A DNA stretch of 64,000 nucleotides. It comes from Vermamoeba vermiformis (taxonomy: Eukaryota > Tubulinea > Echinamoebida). The stretch spans positions 124,001 to 188,000 of the forward strand of contig JBEWZL010000162.1 of NCBI GenBank assembly GCA_045837725.1, given 5' to 3'. A model generated the notes under the pieces. The model saw only the letters and a program-made list of their open reading frames with translations. It ran no database searches and was not told the DNA's origin. The number at the start of each line of letters is the position of its first letter. Positions within the stretch are counted from its first letter, which is position 1. The position numbers and the translations under genes are program-made. Positions 9,839 through 21,824 of this stretch are shown one piece after another.

Positions 9839-11909
9839 ATGCGAAGTTTTATATTAGCGATTACCTTGTTGTGTTTCGCTGTGTCGTGCTTGGCTCAAGA
9901 TTACGCGCGTGTTCGAATCGTTCACGCTTTTCCTGGCCAGAACGTTAATGTTAGCATTAGCCTTTTCTCGGGAAGCTCCGTCTTTAAGTCTTTCCCTAAT
10001 GTCGGATATAAGGTACGTACCTATAATTGCCCTAACATTTCTCTAACGTTGTCTTGCAGCAATCTACTTCCTGGTTTTACCTTCCTTGGGGCACCTATAA
10101 CTATTCCATATCTCTCGTGGGTCAACAAAATCCACTTTTGCAAGGCAATGTCGTCGTGCAAGACAGCTACTCTTTCGTTCTCGCGGCACTGGCGCAACAA
10201 GGCTCGCTTTCACTGTCCGTCGTGACCGACGACATCAGTACTATTTCTCCAGACAGCTCTCGTTTGCAAGTGTTTCACGCTGCAGTGGGAGTTAATGGCG
10301 CTGATTTTGGCACCGACGACTTTCAGCTCAACAATTTGGCGGACAATCTCGCTTTCAACCAGATCAGTACTTCATCCCAAGTAACACCGGCGACCTACAC
10401 AGTCTCCGTAAGGCCAACCGGCAACACTGGAGCTGCAGTTGCATCGATAACAGTTGATATTGAGGTCGGCAGAGGATTTTTAATTATCGCCGTTGGTACG
10501 GCTGACAGCTCGGATTCATCTCCAGTGGAATTGATCGGAATTGAAATGCTCGACTTTGCCAGCAATGCTAGAGTCTCCTTTGTCCACGGAGTACCCGCTA
10601 ATTTGACCGTCAATGTGGCCGCTGATGACACTCCTATTTTTAGGAACATTGAGTAAGTCGAGGAATGACACGTGTCAAAATGTCAAAACTAACCCATGGT
10701 AGTTACACCGAATCAACAGAGTATTACAATCTTATCCCGAACACTATTGTTTTAACTGTGACCCCTCCTGGCTCGAGTGCTGCTATTACAGTAACGTCAT
10801 TTTTCAACGGCTTTACGGAATCGACTTTCATCGCTAGTTCTGACAGTAGCAACAATCCTTTGGGCATTCTTGTGTTAGATGAAAACGACGCTCCTGATGC
10901 AGGCAAAGCTCGCGTCAGAGTGATTCATGCTGCAGGCGCGGCCCCGACCGTTGACGTCTTGACAGGCAGCACGGTGATTGTTCCTGGAATTGCTTTCAGC
11001 TTCGTCTCTGGCTACTTGCAAGTCAATGCTGGCAATCTGGCTGTTTCAGTCGCTCCAGCTGGGACTACCAACTCGGTCTTCACCACTTCTTTGTCCGTCC
11101 CTTCAGACGCCGTCATCACCGTCATTGCTGTTGGCAATCCGACCGCAGACTCGAGTTCGTTGTCTCGATTCACTTTGTTGGTTGTAGTAGACGCCTTGTA
11201 CGGATCCAATGGCTATGTACGAGGCCTGCACGCCATTGCTGGTGCGGATCAAGTGGACGCCACATCCAACGACAACCCTTTTTTCACTGCGCTAGTGTAC
11301 AAAAACATCACTGGATATCAGAGCGTTGCACCTGGTCTTTACCGCTTATATTTCACGACTCCTGGTTTCGACCAAGCAATTCTCCGATCATCACTCCGAA
11401 TCGACGCTGGATCGTACTTCACAGCTATTGTTGGTGGTCAAATTGGCGGGCAATTAGTTCTCTTCCAGCTACGAGACGATGACACGGCTCCTCAATCTGG
11501 CAACGCACTTGTTCGAGTTGTTCATGCCTCAGCTAGTTCACCAGAAGTGAATGTTCAATTGAACGGAGATACTCTCAGCTCACTCATTTACAAAGAATCA
11601 GTCGGATACGTTCCGTTGTCTGCTGGCAACTATGCAGTTCGTGTTGCCTCTGCAAGTGACAACACTCAAGTTTTAAGTGGCTCGTTGCCGCTGCAAGCTG
11701 ATACAGTTGTGTCTGTTTTTGCTGTCGGTGTTATTAATGACGCGACAAATGGCTTTGAATTGCTGCCCGTAGTAGATTTTGACTACAGAACGCCGTCTTC
11801 GTACATTCCCGTCACTTCTCCTGCAGATCCGGCGACACCCGAAGAATCTGGAGCTATTGTACTCTCCTCAAACATCTTTTTGTTGGTTATTGTCGCTATG
11901 CTCTATTAA
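9839..11909 (+). CDS. GPI-anchored-type surface protein built of DUF4397 repeats
   Basis: The start at 9839 is preferred over an upstream in-frame ATG at 9785 because it puts the signal peptide (MRSFILAITLLCFAVSCLAQ) at the N-terminus. There are three exons, with introns at about 10013-10059 and 10652-10702, and the frame is continuous. The mature protein has about five tandem modules that begin with ARVRIVHAFPG-like, RLQVFHAAVG-like, ARVRVIHAAGAAP-like or ALVRVVHASASSP-like strands. Each is followed by a pattern of V-V (here D/N-V-x-V), Y-x-x-V-x-x-G-x-Y and V-x-V. This is the DUF4397 beta-sandwich fold found in bacterial and protist surface proteins. The C-terminus is a hydrophobic tail (about 18 residues) typical of GPI addition. 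The likely site is the outer plasma membrane; the ligand is unknown. Confidence 0.85.
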
Positions 11910-12009
11910 AAGTAAATTATAATGATTTTATGAATTATTTCGGTTAAATTTGAAATTAATTCGCAGTTTTATTTACAATGCCTACCCGAGCCAATTAAGT
12001 GATAGTGAA

Positions 12010-13519
12010 TTATTTACGAGCATCAATGACGTCAGTAATGCTAATTTCAAGGTCGTCATAAGAGCACTCGAACAAACAAGCGCGTTGAAGCAGATCAAAC
12101 AAATAAACTCCCTTCTTGATCTTTCCGCCAGTACCACGAACCATTTGATTGACGTAATGGTAGGCGTATGCTCTCGTCTCGACGTCGCGTTTGAAAAGGT
12201 CCAGATCTGGATGGCCTTCAGTTGTATCCACTCTCTGTTTCTGCCACCAAGCAAGAGCATAGAATGCATATCGATCGGTAAATACTGTCACTTCAGGAGT
12301 ACCAAGAGGTTCATTAGGCAAGTCTAACTGGCCTGGATCGAAAAAACGTAAGAAAATTTCCGAAATTGGAAAAAAAATGTCATTCAGTGAAACTTGCCTG
12401 CGACGTGCTCAGGAATCCACCGGACCATATAGGGATGAAGGGTAGTCCACTTAGCAAGTGCTCTAGTGACGACTTGGGGTCCTGCAATATCCCATTTTAT
12501 AGGATCGTAGATTGAGACCAATAAATGCATCGCGAAATACAAAAATGGGTGTCTTTTGTCGAAAATCATCACCGCACCTATTATTGTACGTTAGAAAAAG
12601 TTAAATTTCAGTTTTAACTTATTTCGTTTTCTTATTCTTTCGTGATCAACTTACCATTGATTTCTCCCTTTCCAATAGCTGTTGGGTGCTGAACTCCAAG
12701 TGCGTTGCGAATAGATGCCACGTTTCGTATCACAATTGCGTCCGTATCTAAATAGACGCCACCATACTTCCATAAAACTGCGAGTCGCATCGCATCAGTG
12801 ACATGACTGAAGTAATTTGAACCTTTCTTCCATTCCTCGATGTTCTGCGCCCATCTAGCAAGAGGTGTGTCTTCAAATAGCTTCTCCGGCTCGAGTTTGT
12901 GATGTACAACGGCAAAAGATCGGGAGGTATAAAACGAAAAATCGTCAATGCTCATATCCTTCGTAAAAATGTGCACTTTGGCTTTAGGATGATACTTGAA
13001 TATGCTGTCTATCACCCTAAAATGTTTCAGCTTGAAATCTTCGCGTTTAGTCGACCATAAGAGAAAAAAGTTGAGCGGATCTGGCGAGCACTTCTTTTCC
13101 ATTGAAAGCAAATCTTTATCCACTTCTATTTCCTCCATGCAACGTGTGTCGCCACTGTCCATAAATTCATCGATGATGGGGCCACTTCCGACTTTGAAAT
13201 CCGGATTAAAACAATCTTGTTCTATTTTCTCCGGGTTGTTGTTATTCTTATTGTTGTTATTATTACTTGGAGGTGATCGTCCATTTGTTATGATGATTAA
13301 TAATATTACAAGAACAACAGCCAAACAAAATATAAAATTGCGTTTTTTCGCTGCAGCTCCACCCCAGAGCCTTCCAATAACGTTATTGGAGTCGTGCTGC
13401 ATCGTGTTAATCTGCGAGATAAAACGCGAAAAATAGTTATTCAACGGAAACATGACAGATACGTCCACACAGGAAAATTTTTGTTTGTGAGATCTCGGAT
13501 GATGCCATGAGTGCGTCAA
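12010..13519 (-). CDS. Golgi-type type II membrane glycosyltransferase with DXD motif (alpha-1,4-GT / GT32-like)
   Basis: A type II membrane anchor (FIFCLAVVLVILLIIIT) follows a short cytosolic part. An Asn-rich stem comes next, then a catalytic domain. The region with DAMRLAVLWKYGGVYLDTDA is the DXD sugar-binding core shared by OCH1-like and alpha-1,4-galactosyl/N-acetylglucosaminyl transferases. The two following exons (about 12385-12580 and 12010-12332) supply a Gb3-synthase-like C-terminal domain. The first intron (about 12581-12651) is GT-AG. The second has a GC donor (GCAAGT), and only that donor keeps the frame. The start is uncertain: methionines at 13519, about 13453 and about 13400 all precede the anchor. 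The enzyme probably adds a terminal sugar to glycolipids or N-glycans in the Golgi; the sugar is not predictable. Confidence 0.85.
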
Positions 13520-13945
13520 AGGATGCTTTAATGCTCAATCCCTTGCGAGGCGCATTCAACCACACATATAGTATGTTTTTAATTGCGAATCTCTATTAGT
13601 GCTTGAAAAGCTTTTGACAATTTACTTGATCAAGGATCGTCAACGCAATTCTTTTGATAGCGTCAAGGGTAATTACAATTTACAATGTAAATGCTATTCT
13701 ATTAAACAAGGGTCATTAGGTCAAACTTAAATCTAACTCAGATCTGAGCAAGTTCTGAGATCGATCGGGTAAGATCACGTACCCAAGGGACACAATTATG
13801 GCAATCAAAGCATTTTTTCGTACAATTAGTTATTATAGACCAGTAATATTGTGTTTGTCTCGCGACGATCGACCGAGTAGAATTTTCTTTGGATCTTTTT
13901 TTTTAGAGAGCACATCCATTGCAACAACACACAAAGGTCTTCAAC
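13520..13945. other. Divergent intergenic region before the ELAPOR-like gene
   Basis: This stretch separates the glycosyltransferase start from the ATG at 13946. It contains several GATC words around 13630-13870 and a T-run just before 13905, but I see no gene or RNA here. A plus-strand frame at 13798-14010 overlaps the real first exon in another frame and is not called. Confidence 0.4.
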
Positions 13946-16900
13946 ATGCGAACTTCTTTGCTCGTATTAGCATTATCTTTTGTGTATCTCTCGTCGGTAT
14001 TCGCCGATAGGACGTGTACCGCAAACGATTTCATTCCACAATACACTGCATGCGACAGTCGTGGATTTAGGAACGTTATTTATTATTTAAATCCGCAAGC
14101 CCAATGTACAATTGGAGCATATCAACCTCAAAACGTATTCAACTTGCCCTGCAGTAAGTAAAATTATTGGATCGAGAAAATATTTTCGAAAAGTTGAAAA
14201 TATGCTGGATTCTCAATTAACCAATAATTTTGTGCAGATATTACTTGCAGTGCTGGTGAATACTTGCCAATTGGTTCAACTACTTGTTCTAGTTGCTCCG
14301 CTGGTCAATTCAGTTTGGGAGGCGGCATCAGATTGGCTGAATGGAGCGTAAGTAGACGACTAAACAACCGTAATCTACGTGATAAAACACGTCATAATTT
14401 AATTATATAATGAAATCGCTGACGAGGCTGATAAAATATTTGAAATCCGTTACGTGAATCTAATTGGATTTGGTGTGCAGGCCGATTTTGCCTGGGACAG
14501 CTGGGAACCTTTAGGCCTTACTTTCAGAACATTCTGCCTTAATAATACAGGCACCGTGGATCCTCCTGGTAACTGCACTGGGTAAGTCTAATCCAAATCC
14601 AGAGAACGAACTAAAAACTAATATTCTCATTAATAAGCTGGAAGATTGAAAATGGTTTTATTTATTCTGGAGACACTGACGATGATAAAATCTCAATTTT
14701 GGAATTGGGTTTCAGAGTAAGTACCCGATCAAACAAACCAAAAAATCCTCAATTATATTATTGAAAATGCTAATTATGATCAACAAATAATTTTCATTCA
14801 ATTTCTTGTTTAAATACGTAAACTCTCGAAATTTGAACTTTTCTTTCAATATTTCGCGTTTGTCTTCGCCTCTTATTTTATTGTGAACTGTAATTAACGT
14901 GCGAATATTCAATAGTTGGTTGCTCCTGGTTACATTCGATTCTTCTACCAAGTCGACGCTGAGCGTGGATTTGACGGTCTTCGCTTCGTCGTGAACGGCG
15001 TTACAGTGATGCCGACGACCTCCACTGTGCCCGAGTACGTCGAATTCAAGCACTTTATGGGCATGGGCGTGCATACAGTACAATGGCAATTCGTCAAGGA
15101 CGCTTGTTTGTCTCGTGGTGACGACAATGCCGCCATCAAGGTAAGTCCAATGTGACATTTCTGATGAATAATCCAACGCGATATTAATACTATACGACTA
15201 GTTTATTGAGATTAAAGGCTTGTCCTACGCCGACGACTACTGCTCGTTGTGCCCCGTGGGTTACACTTCCACTCCTCGCAGCTCCGAATGCACGATTTGC
15301 CCTTCAAACACCAAGGCACCCAGAGAAGGTTCTCCTCAATGCGCTCCTTGCGAAGCCACCGAGTACTCATACCCTGGTTCTGTTGAATGCCAACCTCGTC
15401 CTCGTAAGTCACTTTACAATTTCAGTTTCCTTTGACACGCGAATTAATTCTTTGTGTTTTAAAAGCTTGCACTGAAGCTGACTACGAAATTTCTTACACT
15501 CCTTGCCGTGACCCTGGTGTGCGTGACATGCAATTCGGTTGGGCTCAACCTAAGATTTGTAACGAAAACGCCCAAGGTGCCGTTCAACTTCCTCCCACTC
15601 AATCTAACGTTGGCTGCGGTAAGTAGCGTAACACGTGTATATCGCACTTGTGCCTTAGACTCATCACATATATCCTTTTAGCTGCTTGCAATGCCGGTTT
15701 CTACCGTCCTGCTATCGATTCTGTTCGTTGCTTCCCTTGCCAGAACAACACTTGGTCCGGTCCTAATGCCATTCGCTGCCGTCCTTGTGATGCTGGACAA
15801 GTCGCTCCTCGCATGTTCATCATGGAAACCTTCGAGGAATGGCCCACTGGTGTTTCTACTGCCTGCACTGGCGATTGTGGTACTGATGGTTGGAGATTGC
15901 GCTACGACCACATTGACAGCGGTGAGGGTCACGGTCGCTACGCCAGCGTTCAATTCGGCTTCAACGTCACTTTGGAAGATGCTGGAGAGCTCAAGTTCAA
16001 GTACCAATTCAACTGCAGCTCCTACTGCACTTTGTCAGTGGTAAGTACTGCTACTCATATTATAATTCGAGCAGTTCTTAATCAATCTACATAGTCCTCT
16101 GCAGGCAAGTTCAGCCGCTCTTTTTACAGCATGTTCTACGGTGATGAAATTACTGAGCGCACTTTGGCTTTGGCCGCTGGTGAGCATCAAATTTCGTTCC
16201 ACTTCCAAGAGTACGACGACAATTTGCAAGCTCGTAACGACAAGATCCGAATCTACGTAAGTACAAAATGTGACAAATGAACCACACGAAGATACCAGAT
16301 TAATCCCAAATGCTCTTCCTTAATAGAGTGTTTGTTTCATGCCCTGGTTATATTCATTTATCGATTATCAATTTAATTATCTTTCATTACGCCCATTATT
16401 AACGATAACTTAGTCTGTCCGTGTGAGCAACGTCATCGAAGGTCAAGGTGGTGCTGAAGGTTGCACTGACTGCATGAGCGGTACTTACGCTTCTGCCAAT
16501 GAACCTCGCTGCTTTGAATGCGGCCCTGGTCGTTACTCCAACACCTCTGAAGGTCCTGTCACTGAATGTACCGTTTGCCCTGCCAACACTTTCGCTGAGG
16601 GACCTAGATCCGGCGAATGCTTGCCTTGCGGTTATCGCACCACTTCTGCTCCTGGTTCTAGCGAGTGCTACACTAACTGCACATTCAGCATTGGTACTCA
16701 CAACTACGACTTGAATCCCTTGAGAAAGTGAGTGTTATAGCTTTTCATCCTATTGGCTCGAACTAATCATTGACTGCAGGCCTGACTCTGACATGTACGG
16801 TCCTATCTATGATACTCGTACCGACCACGTGTACTTCTTGAACGTTTGCACCAAGCAACACTCGAACCACTCTTGCTTCGACCGTGAAGGCCGTCCTATT

Positions 16901-19900
16901 CCTTCATTCGCCTGTCAAATCACTAGTCTCGGCTACGGTGTTGATTTGGGTCACGTCATTGGCTTTGGTGAATCTGTGAATAGCGGTCCTCGTAACTCGT
17001 TCGTTGTGCGCTACACTCAAGGTACTCTTGGCTGCGCTGGCCGTAACAACTCCAGCCCTGCCTTCCCTCGTTCTTCCACCGTCAACTTCATCTGCGACGA
17101 TCAAGCTGGTATTGGTTACCCCGAGCCTGCTGATGGTGGCATTGAGCGTGCCGAAACACCTTGCCAGTACTTCTTCAAGTGGCGCACTGCCTACGCTTGC
17201 CCCTTGTGCACAGCCGACGATTACACTTACTACTACACCGAGTGCAAGAGCGGATTCCAATCCAAGGTCTACACTTGGAAGAACAGTCCTAAGGTCTGCC
17301 ACGACGGCGTCAGTTTGCCCGCCACTGAGCAAAACTTGCCTTGCGCCGACAACGACAAGATGATTTGCAAGCCTGGTGAGCGCAAGGTCGAAGTCTGCGA
17401 AGGCTGCCCTACTGGTCAATTCTCCGTTGGTGGTGGTAATGTCTGGCAAGAATGGAGCTCTATGCCCGAAGGATTCACTCCGAGCTGCCAAGGCAATCAA
17501 AACTGCTCTCCATGGCAACCTAAAGGTTCAGTCCTCGTGTCTGGCACTCCTGGCTCGAGCGTCAACTTAGTCGTCAACTTTGTTCGCCCTGGCGCTGTTC
17601 GCACTCAATTCTTTGGCTTGTTGATCTTTGGTCGTCACTTGACCATCTCGCTCGACGATCAAGTCGTTGCCAAGTTGTCCGAATCTTCGTTCGAAGGCTA
17701 CGAGCACAAGTTGCCTGTTGAAGTTGGTACCCACAAGATCACTTGGACTTACTCTCTTGACGAGAACGCTCCTACGTAAGTTGCGGACTTATTTTTAGAT
17801 CACAAAGAAATTGTTACCTACAATGCGATTGAACTTTCTTACGATGAATTATCGCTGACTATATTAATTCATAGTAACCGCCAAGATATGGGATACGTTG
17901 CTATTCAGACTATCATTGCCGAAGGTACTAAGTGGAACGATGCTTCTTGCGTGAAGTGCCGTCCTGGTTATCACCAACCTTACACCAACTCGACCAATTG
18001 TTTGGAATGCCCTCGTAACTCTTACCAAGCCGCGGAGGGTCGCTTCGAGTACGTAACATTAGTACCAATATTGCCCCATCACTAAGTTGACTAACGTCTT
18101 TATTTACAGATGCACTGCTTGCCCTGAGGGAACTTACTCTCCTGCAGGTTCATCTAAGCCTTGCATCAACAAAGCAGCTTGCACTGAGAATGACTACATC
18201 CCCGTGTACACTGAGTGCAGAAATGGATTCTACAACCAAACCTACGCCCTCAAGAAGCCTGTTATTTGCAAGGAGACCACAGCTTACAGACCTCCTGCTC
18301 CTCAAGAATTGACTTGCACGTGCCCTGACGGCCAATTCAAAAACGCAGCTGGCTTGTGCGAGAGCTGCCAACCTGGTTACTCTTTCATTGAAGGCAGATG
18401 CAAGCAAGCTCAACGCGGATCTGCTGCTATTTTGGTGAAGGATTTGTTCCCTAGTGGCCGCACCTCAGCCAGCATTGCATGTGCTCACGACACTGGCTGC
18501 TCTGGTGAGTGCAGAACTTCTTGGAGATTGCACCGTGAAGGTATTTCTTCTGGCATTCAAACTGGTCCTGCTATTTCACACATCACGATCCCCGTTTCAA
18601 TGGCTATTGACGGCAGCTTGAACATTCACCACGTGTACATCAACCCGCCTAACCAACCCAAGAACTTCTTCCAAGTCTACGTTGACGGCATGTTGGCCTA
18701 CCACACTGCCACCACCGACGAGAACATCGTTGTTTCTTTGCAACGTGACAGCAAGAACATCGTCTTCGTCTGGCACCAAAACACCGTTGCCGAGGCTGTT
18801 GTTTCCCACGCTACGATCATCGGTGCTACTGACGGCATTCCCATCCTCCGTCAATGCCAACCCGGTACTTTCTCTTCCACCACTGGCGCTACCACTTGCA
18901 CTCCTTGTGCTCCTGGTTCTGCTGCTGACCAACCCGGTTCAACTTCGTGCAACAAGTGCGAGGAGAATACTTTCGCCGCCACCTCTGGTTTGGCTAAGTG
19001 CACTCCTTGCGGTTCTGGCAGTTTCTCGACCAAGGGAAGCTCGTTCTGCCAGACCACTTGCAACTTCACTATTGGCGACAATCAAGTCAACTTGAACGGA
19101 TTGAAGCCCGTGACTGTCGAGACTGTTGCTGGCAACAAGTACTTGATCAGCTTGTGCGAGATCTTGGACAGCTCTGACTGCGTGGACGAGAAGAACGCCA
19201 ACTTGCACACGCACGTCTGTGTCACTCGCGGTAGCACCAAGCGTGGCATTGACTACGGCAAGAACTTCAACTTCGCTCCTTTGACCTCCGACAACACTAT
19301 TCGCAGCCTCAACGTCACTCTTGACTTTGGTGAGGAGTGCTCTTCTAGCGACCCGACTCAACCCGTGCAATTCAAGAAGACGTAAGTTGTCTCGGTATTG
19401 ATGTTACAGAGTCATATCTAATCGTCCTCTATAGTTTCATTACCTTCCACTGTGATGTCTCGAAGGGCGTGGGCGAGCCAGTGTTGAACACTGAACGCAC
19501 TAAGTTCACTGATCAATGCGAGGACTTGTACTTTGACTGGTACACTTCACACGCGTGCAAGGTTTGCAAGTTCCCCGAGGACTTTGAGGTACGTTCGAAG
19601 GTGCACCATCTACGGCTACCAGATCTAACCCATTTTTTTTTACAGAACTTGGGAGCTTCTGAATGCAAGGACAAATTAAACACTGTTAGCTACGGACCCA
19701 AGGGCGATTGCATCAACTTGAACTACGCTACTCCTTATCAAAAAGAAGAAGAATGCACGCCTCAAGGCTTCTCGACCATCGGAGTCGTGATCGGCATTAC
19801 TGTCTTCATCTTGTTGGTCGCAATTATGGCTACTGGCTTTTTGATCGTGTACATGAAGAACAGAAAATTGAGTGCCCAATACACGTTGTTGAAGGACGCG

Positions 19901-19951
19901 CACGCAAACAGATTAGACGTGGCTTTGGATGACAGCGATAACGAGTTGTAA
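13946..19951 (+). CDS. ELAPOR1/EIG121-like type I membrane protein with reiterated GCC-type and MRH-like modules
   Basis: A signal peptide (MRTSLLVLALSFVYLSSVFA) starts a protein of about 1,600 aa spread over some 14 exons, nearly all with GTAAGT donors. The ectodomain alternates four Cys-bracketed segments with the pattern DY-x5-YT-x-C (starting near 14015, 15475, 17215 and 18185), ephrin-receptor-like GCC2/GCC3 cysteine repeats (CxxCPxGTY type), jelly-roll-like segments and two mannose-6-phosphate-receptor-homology-like domains (from about 16675 and 19060). One TM helix (VVIGITVFILLVAIMATGFL) precedes a 40-residue tail with a YTLL (YXX-phi) sorting motif and an acidic end. This matches the ELAPOR family, which cycles between trans-Golgi, endosomes/lysosomes and the surface in animals. 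Human ELAPOR has fewer modules. Codons are strongly biased (AAG, AAC, TGC, TTG), which suggests high expression. Confidence 0.85.
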
Positions 19952-20113
19952 AGCAAAATATTGTTATTATTTATAATTTAACTTTTTGAAAGCTCGAATT
20001 TGTAAGTAAACCTAATTTTTAATTTAAACGCGTTTTCTACTTATTGCAGGTTGGTCCATAAGTTTAGGTTAAAATATATTTCACTTAAGTAGATCGAGTG
20101 CTTTCGGCAGTTT

Positions 20114-21542
20114 TTAGAACAAGCAAGCCACTGCTAACACCACGAGAGTACCAAGAATGGAACTAAGAACGGAAGCACTGCTGGTCTTCTTGACTGGCGA
20201 GCTCACTGGAGCAGCTACGGGCGCAGGAGTAAATTGAGAATTTGGAATGCCGTAGAAGGCAGAGGGGAAGCCCAAACCACCAGGACTAGTGGCAGTGGTG
20301 TTCGTGAGGAGAGTGAGCACGTGGGTGTTTGTCACCACTGAGACGTAGCCATAAAAACCAATCTCAGTGCGGTTGGATTTGGCGATAAGTTTCCAAGAGT
20401 TATCAACTTGGCGTTGGAAGAAGAGAAGAGATCCAACGCCAGTGGTTGGCGCTTGTCTCTTCTTAGAGGGACCATAGCCATCGTATGAAGCAGTCACCAC
20501 GAACACGTCGTTGTTGACAAAGGCATGCGAGTACCCGCCGAGATTGACGAAGCCAGTCACCGGCAAATCATCCACGCTGACCGCTGTTTTGACCCATTGA
20601 TTGCCAGATTTGGTAAAGAACGCGAGATAGCCATATTTGGTCTTGCCAGGCAATGCATTGGTAGAACTCAACGCGACTATAGTGTCGACGCCGTTGTGGT
20701 TGTAGCTCAAAGAAGCGAAGCCCAAGCCATCATCGAAGCTGCTGTCGTACTTCCAGCCTCCATCGTTGGTTCGAGCGTAGATCTGGACGGTGCCCGTGCT
20801 GTTTCGCCAGAACAAAGTGTTGTTGTTTGCAAGGCCAGGAAAGAGCGGAAAGGCTAATACGCCATCAATAGGGGCGGAAATGGATTTGTCTTGCTGCAAG
20901 GTCCACTGGCCGTTGCCCGTGTAAAACATCGTTTCAAATTTATAGCCGACGCCGAAATAAACCAAAGTATTGTCGGGCAAGAGGAAGTATAGATTGGCCG
21001 GCTCTTTAATAGTAGTCTCATCCACTAGTTGATTCGTAGAGTTCAAGCGGAAGAGGCGCAGGTAATTGTCGGATTTACTTTGGTACCCCATCCACTCGCC
21101 GTTGTTGTGCACTCGTAAATCTTTAGGACCAGTGGCTGCTTGGCTTGCAATTTTAGTGATTTGTCCGTTGTTTCCTTGCTTGAAAACTGCCACAGAGAGG
21201 TTTCCAGCGACGTTCAGATCATAAGTGAATCCGAAAATTATATCTTTGGAAGCAGCGAAATTATCGTTAGCTCCGTCAGCATATACAATGTTATCGCTGA
21301 CCTTAGTTGATGTCAAGACCTAAGAGAATTGCAATCAGTATTTATCGGTTAAAATTTTCGGCAGTTGCGCCAAAAACTTTTGATCTGATCCTGCCGATAA
21401 TAACCATCGACTCCTCGTAATTGTTAAGATACATCTAAATTATGCAAAAGAAGAATTTAATCAGTTTAAAACGACTTACATTAAAAGCCGAGGAATAAGC
21501 AACCAAAGCCAACAGTACGAAAAGTACAATTTTGCCGCTCAT
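20114..21542 (-). CDS. GPI-anchored-type secreted protein, beta-propeller-like
   Basis: Exon 1 (about 21480-21542) encodes a signal peptide (MSGKIVLFVLLALVAYSSAF). After a 160-nt intron, one long exon encodes about 400 residues. The body is a series of beta-strand-rich blades with alternating patterns such as ...W.......D.L.F......N..L.F, recalling FG-GAP/Kelch-type propellers; this is by eye only and no catalytic motif is apparent. The C-terminus is a Pro/Ser-rich linker, a KK pair and a hydrophobic tail ending in LVVLAVACLF, as expected for GPI addition. It converges with the ELAPOR-like gene across a spacer of about 160 nt. The intron carries the recurrent GATC motif (21382-21390). Confidence 0.75.
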
Positions 21543-21824
21543 GGTTTAATTTGTGTTGCAGCTAAGGAAAGTAAATAATTGAATGATTTAGTCGCGCTAA
21601 CGTCGAATTGTGTTGCACGTGGTTTGGCTATTTTTGGGATCAAAAAATAAGTATTGCCATAAAAGGGCAACTGTCGGACGAAAAACCCGCAGTTTAGCGT
21701 TGTGTACGATAAAGTCGCTCCGCTGAAGTTTGCGACGCTAGGCTACGATTCATATGCCATTTAACTTTCCAGACGCAGATCGCCATTTTCGAGCTAAATT
21801 TTTTTTTTTCGTTCTATTCCTCAA
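21543..21824. other. Promoter region of the GPI-type gene
   Basis: This lies upstream of the GPI-type gene and downstream of the ankyrin gene, both on the minus strand. A CCATAAAAGG word at 21657-21666 faces the plus strand, where no gene follows, so it is not called as a promoter. A T-run sits near 21800. No ORF was seen. Confidence 0.35.

Noticed and set aside
21657-21666. CCATAAAAGG TATA-like word on the plus strand
   Set aside because: No plus-strand gene follows within a reasonable distance.
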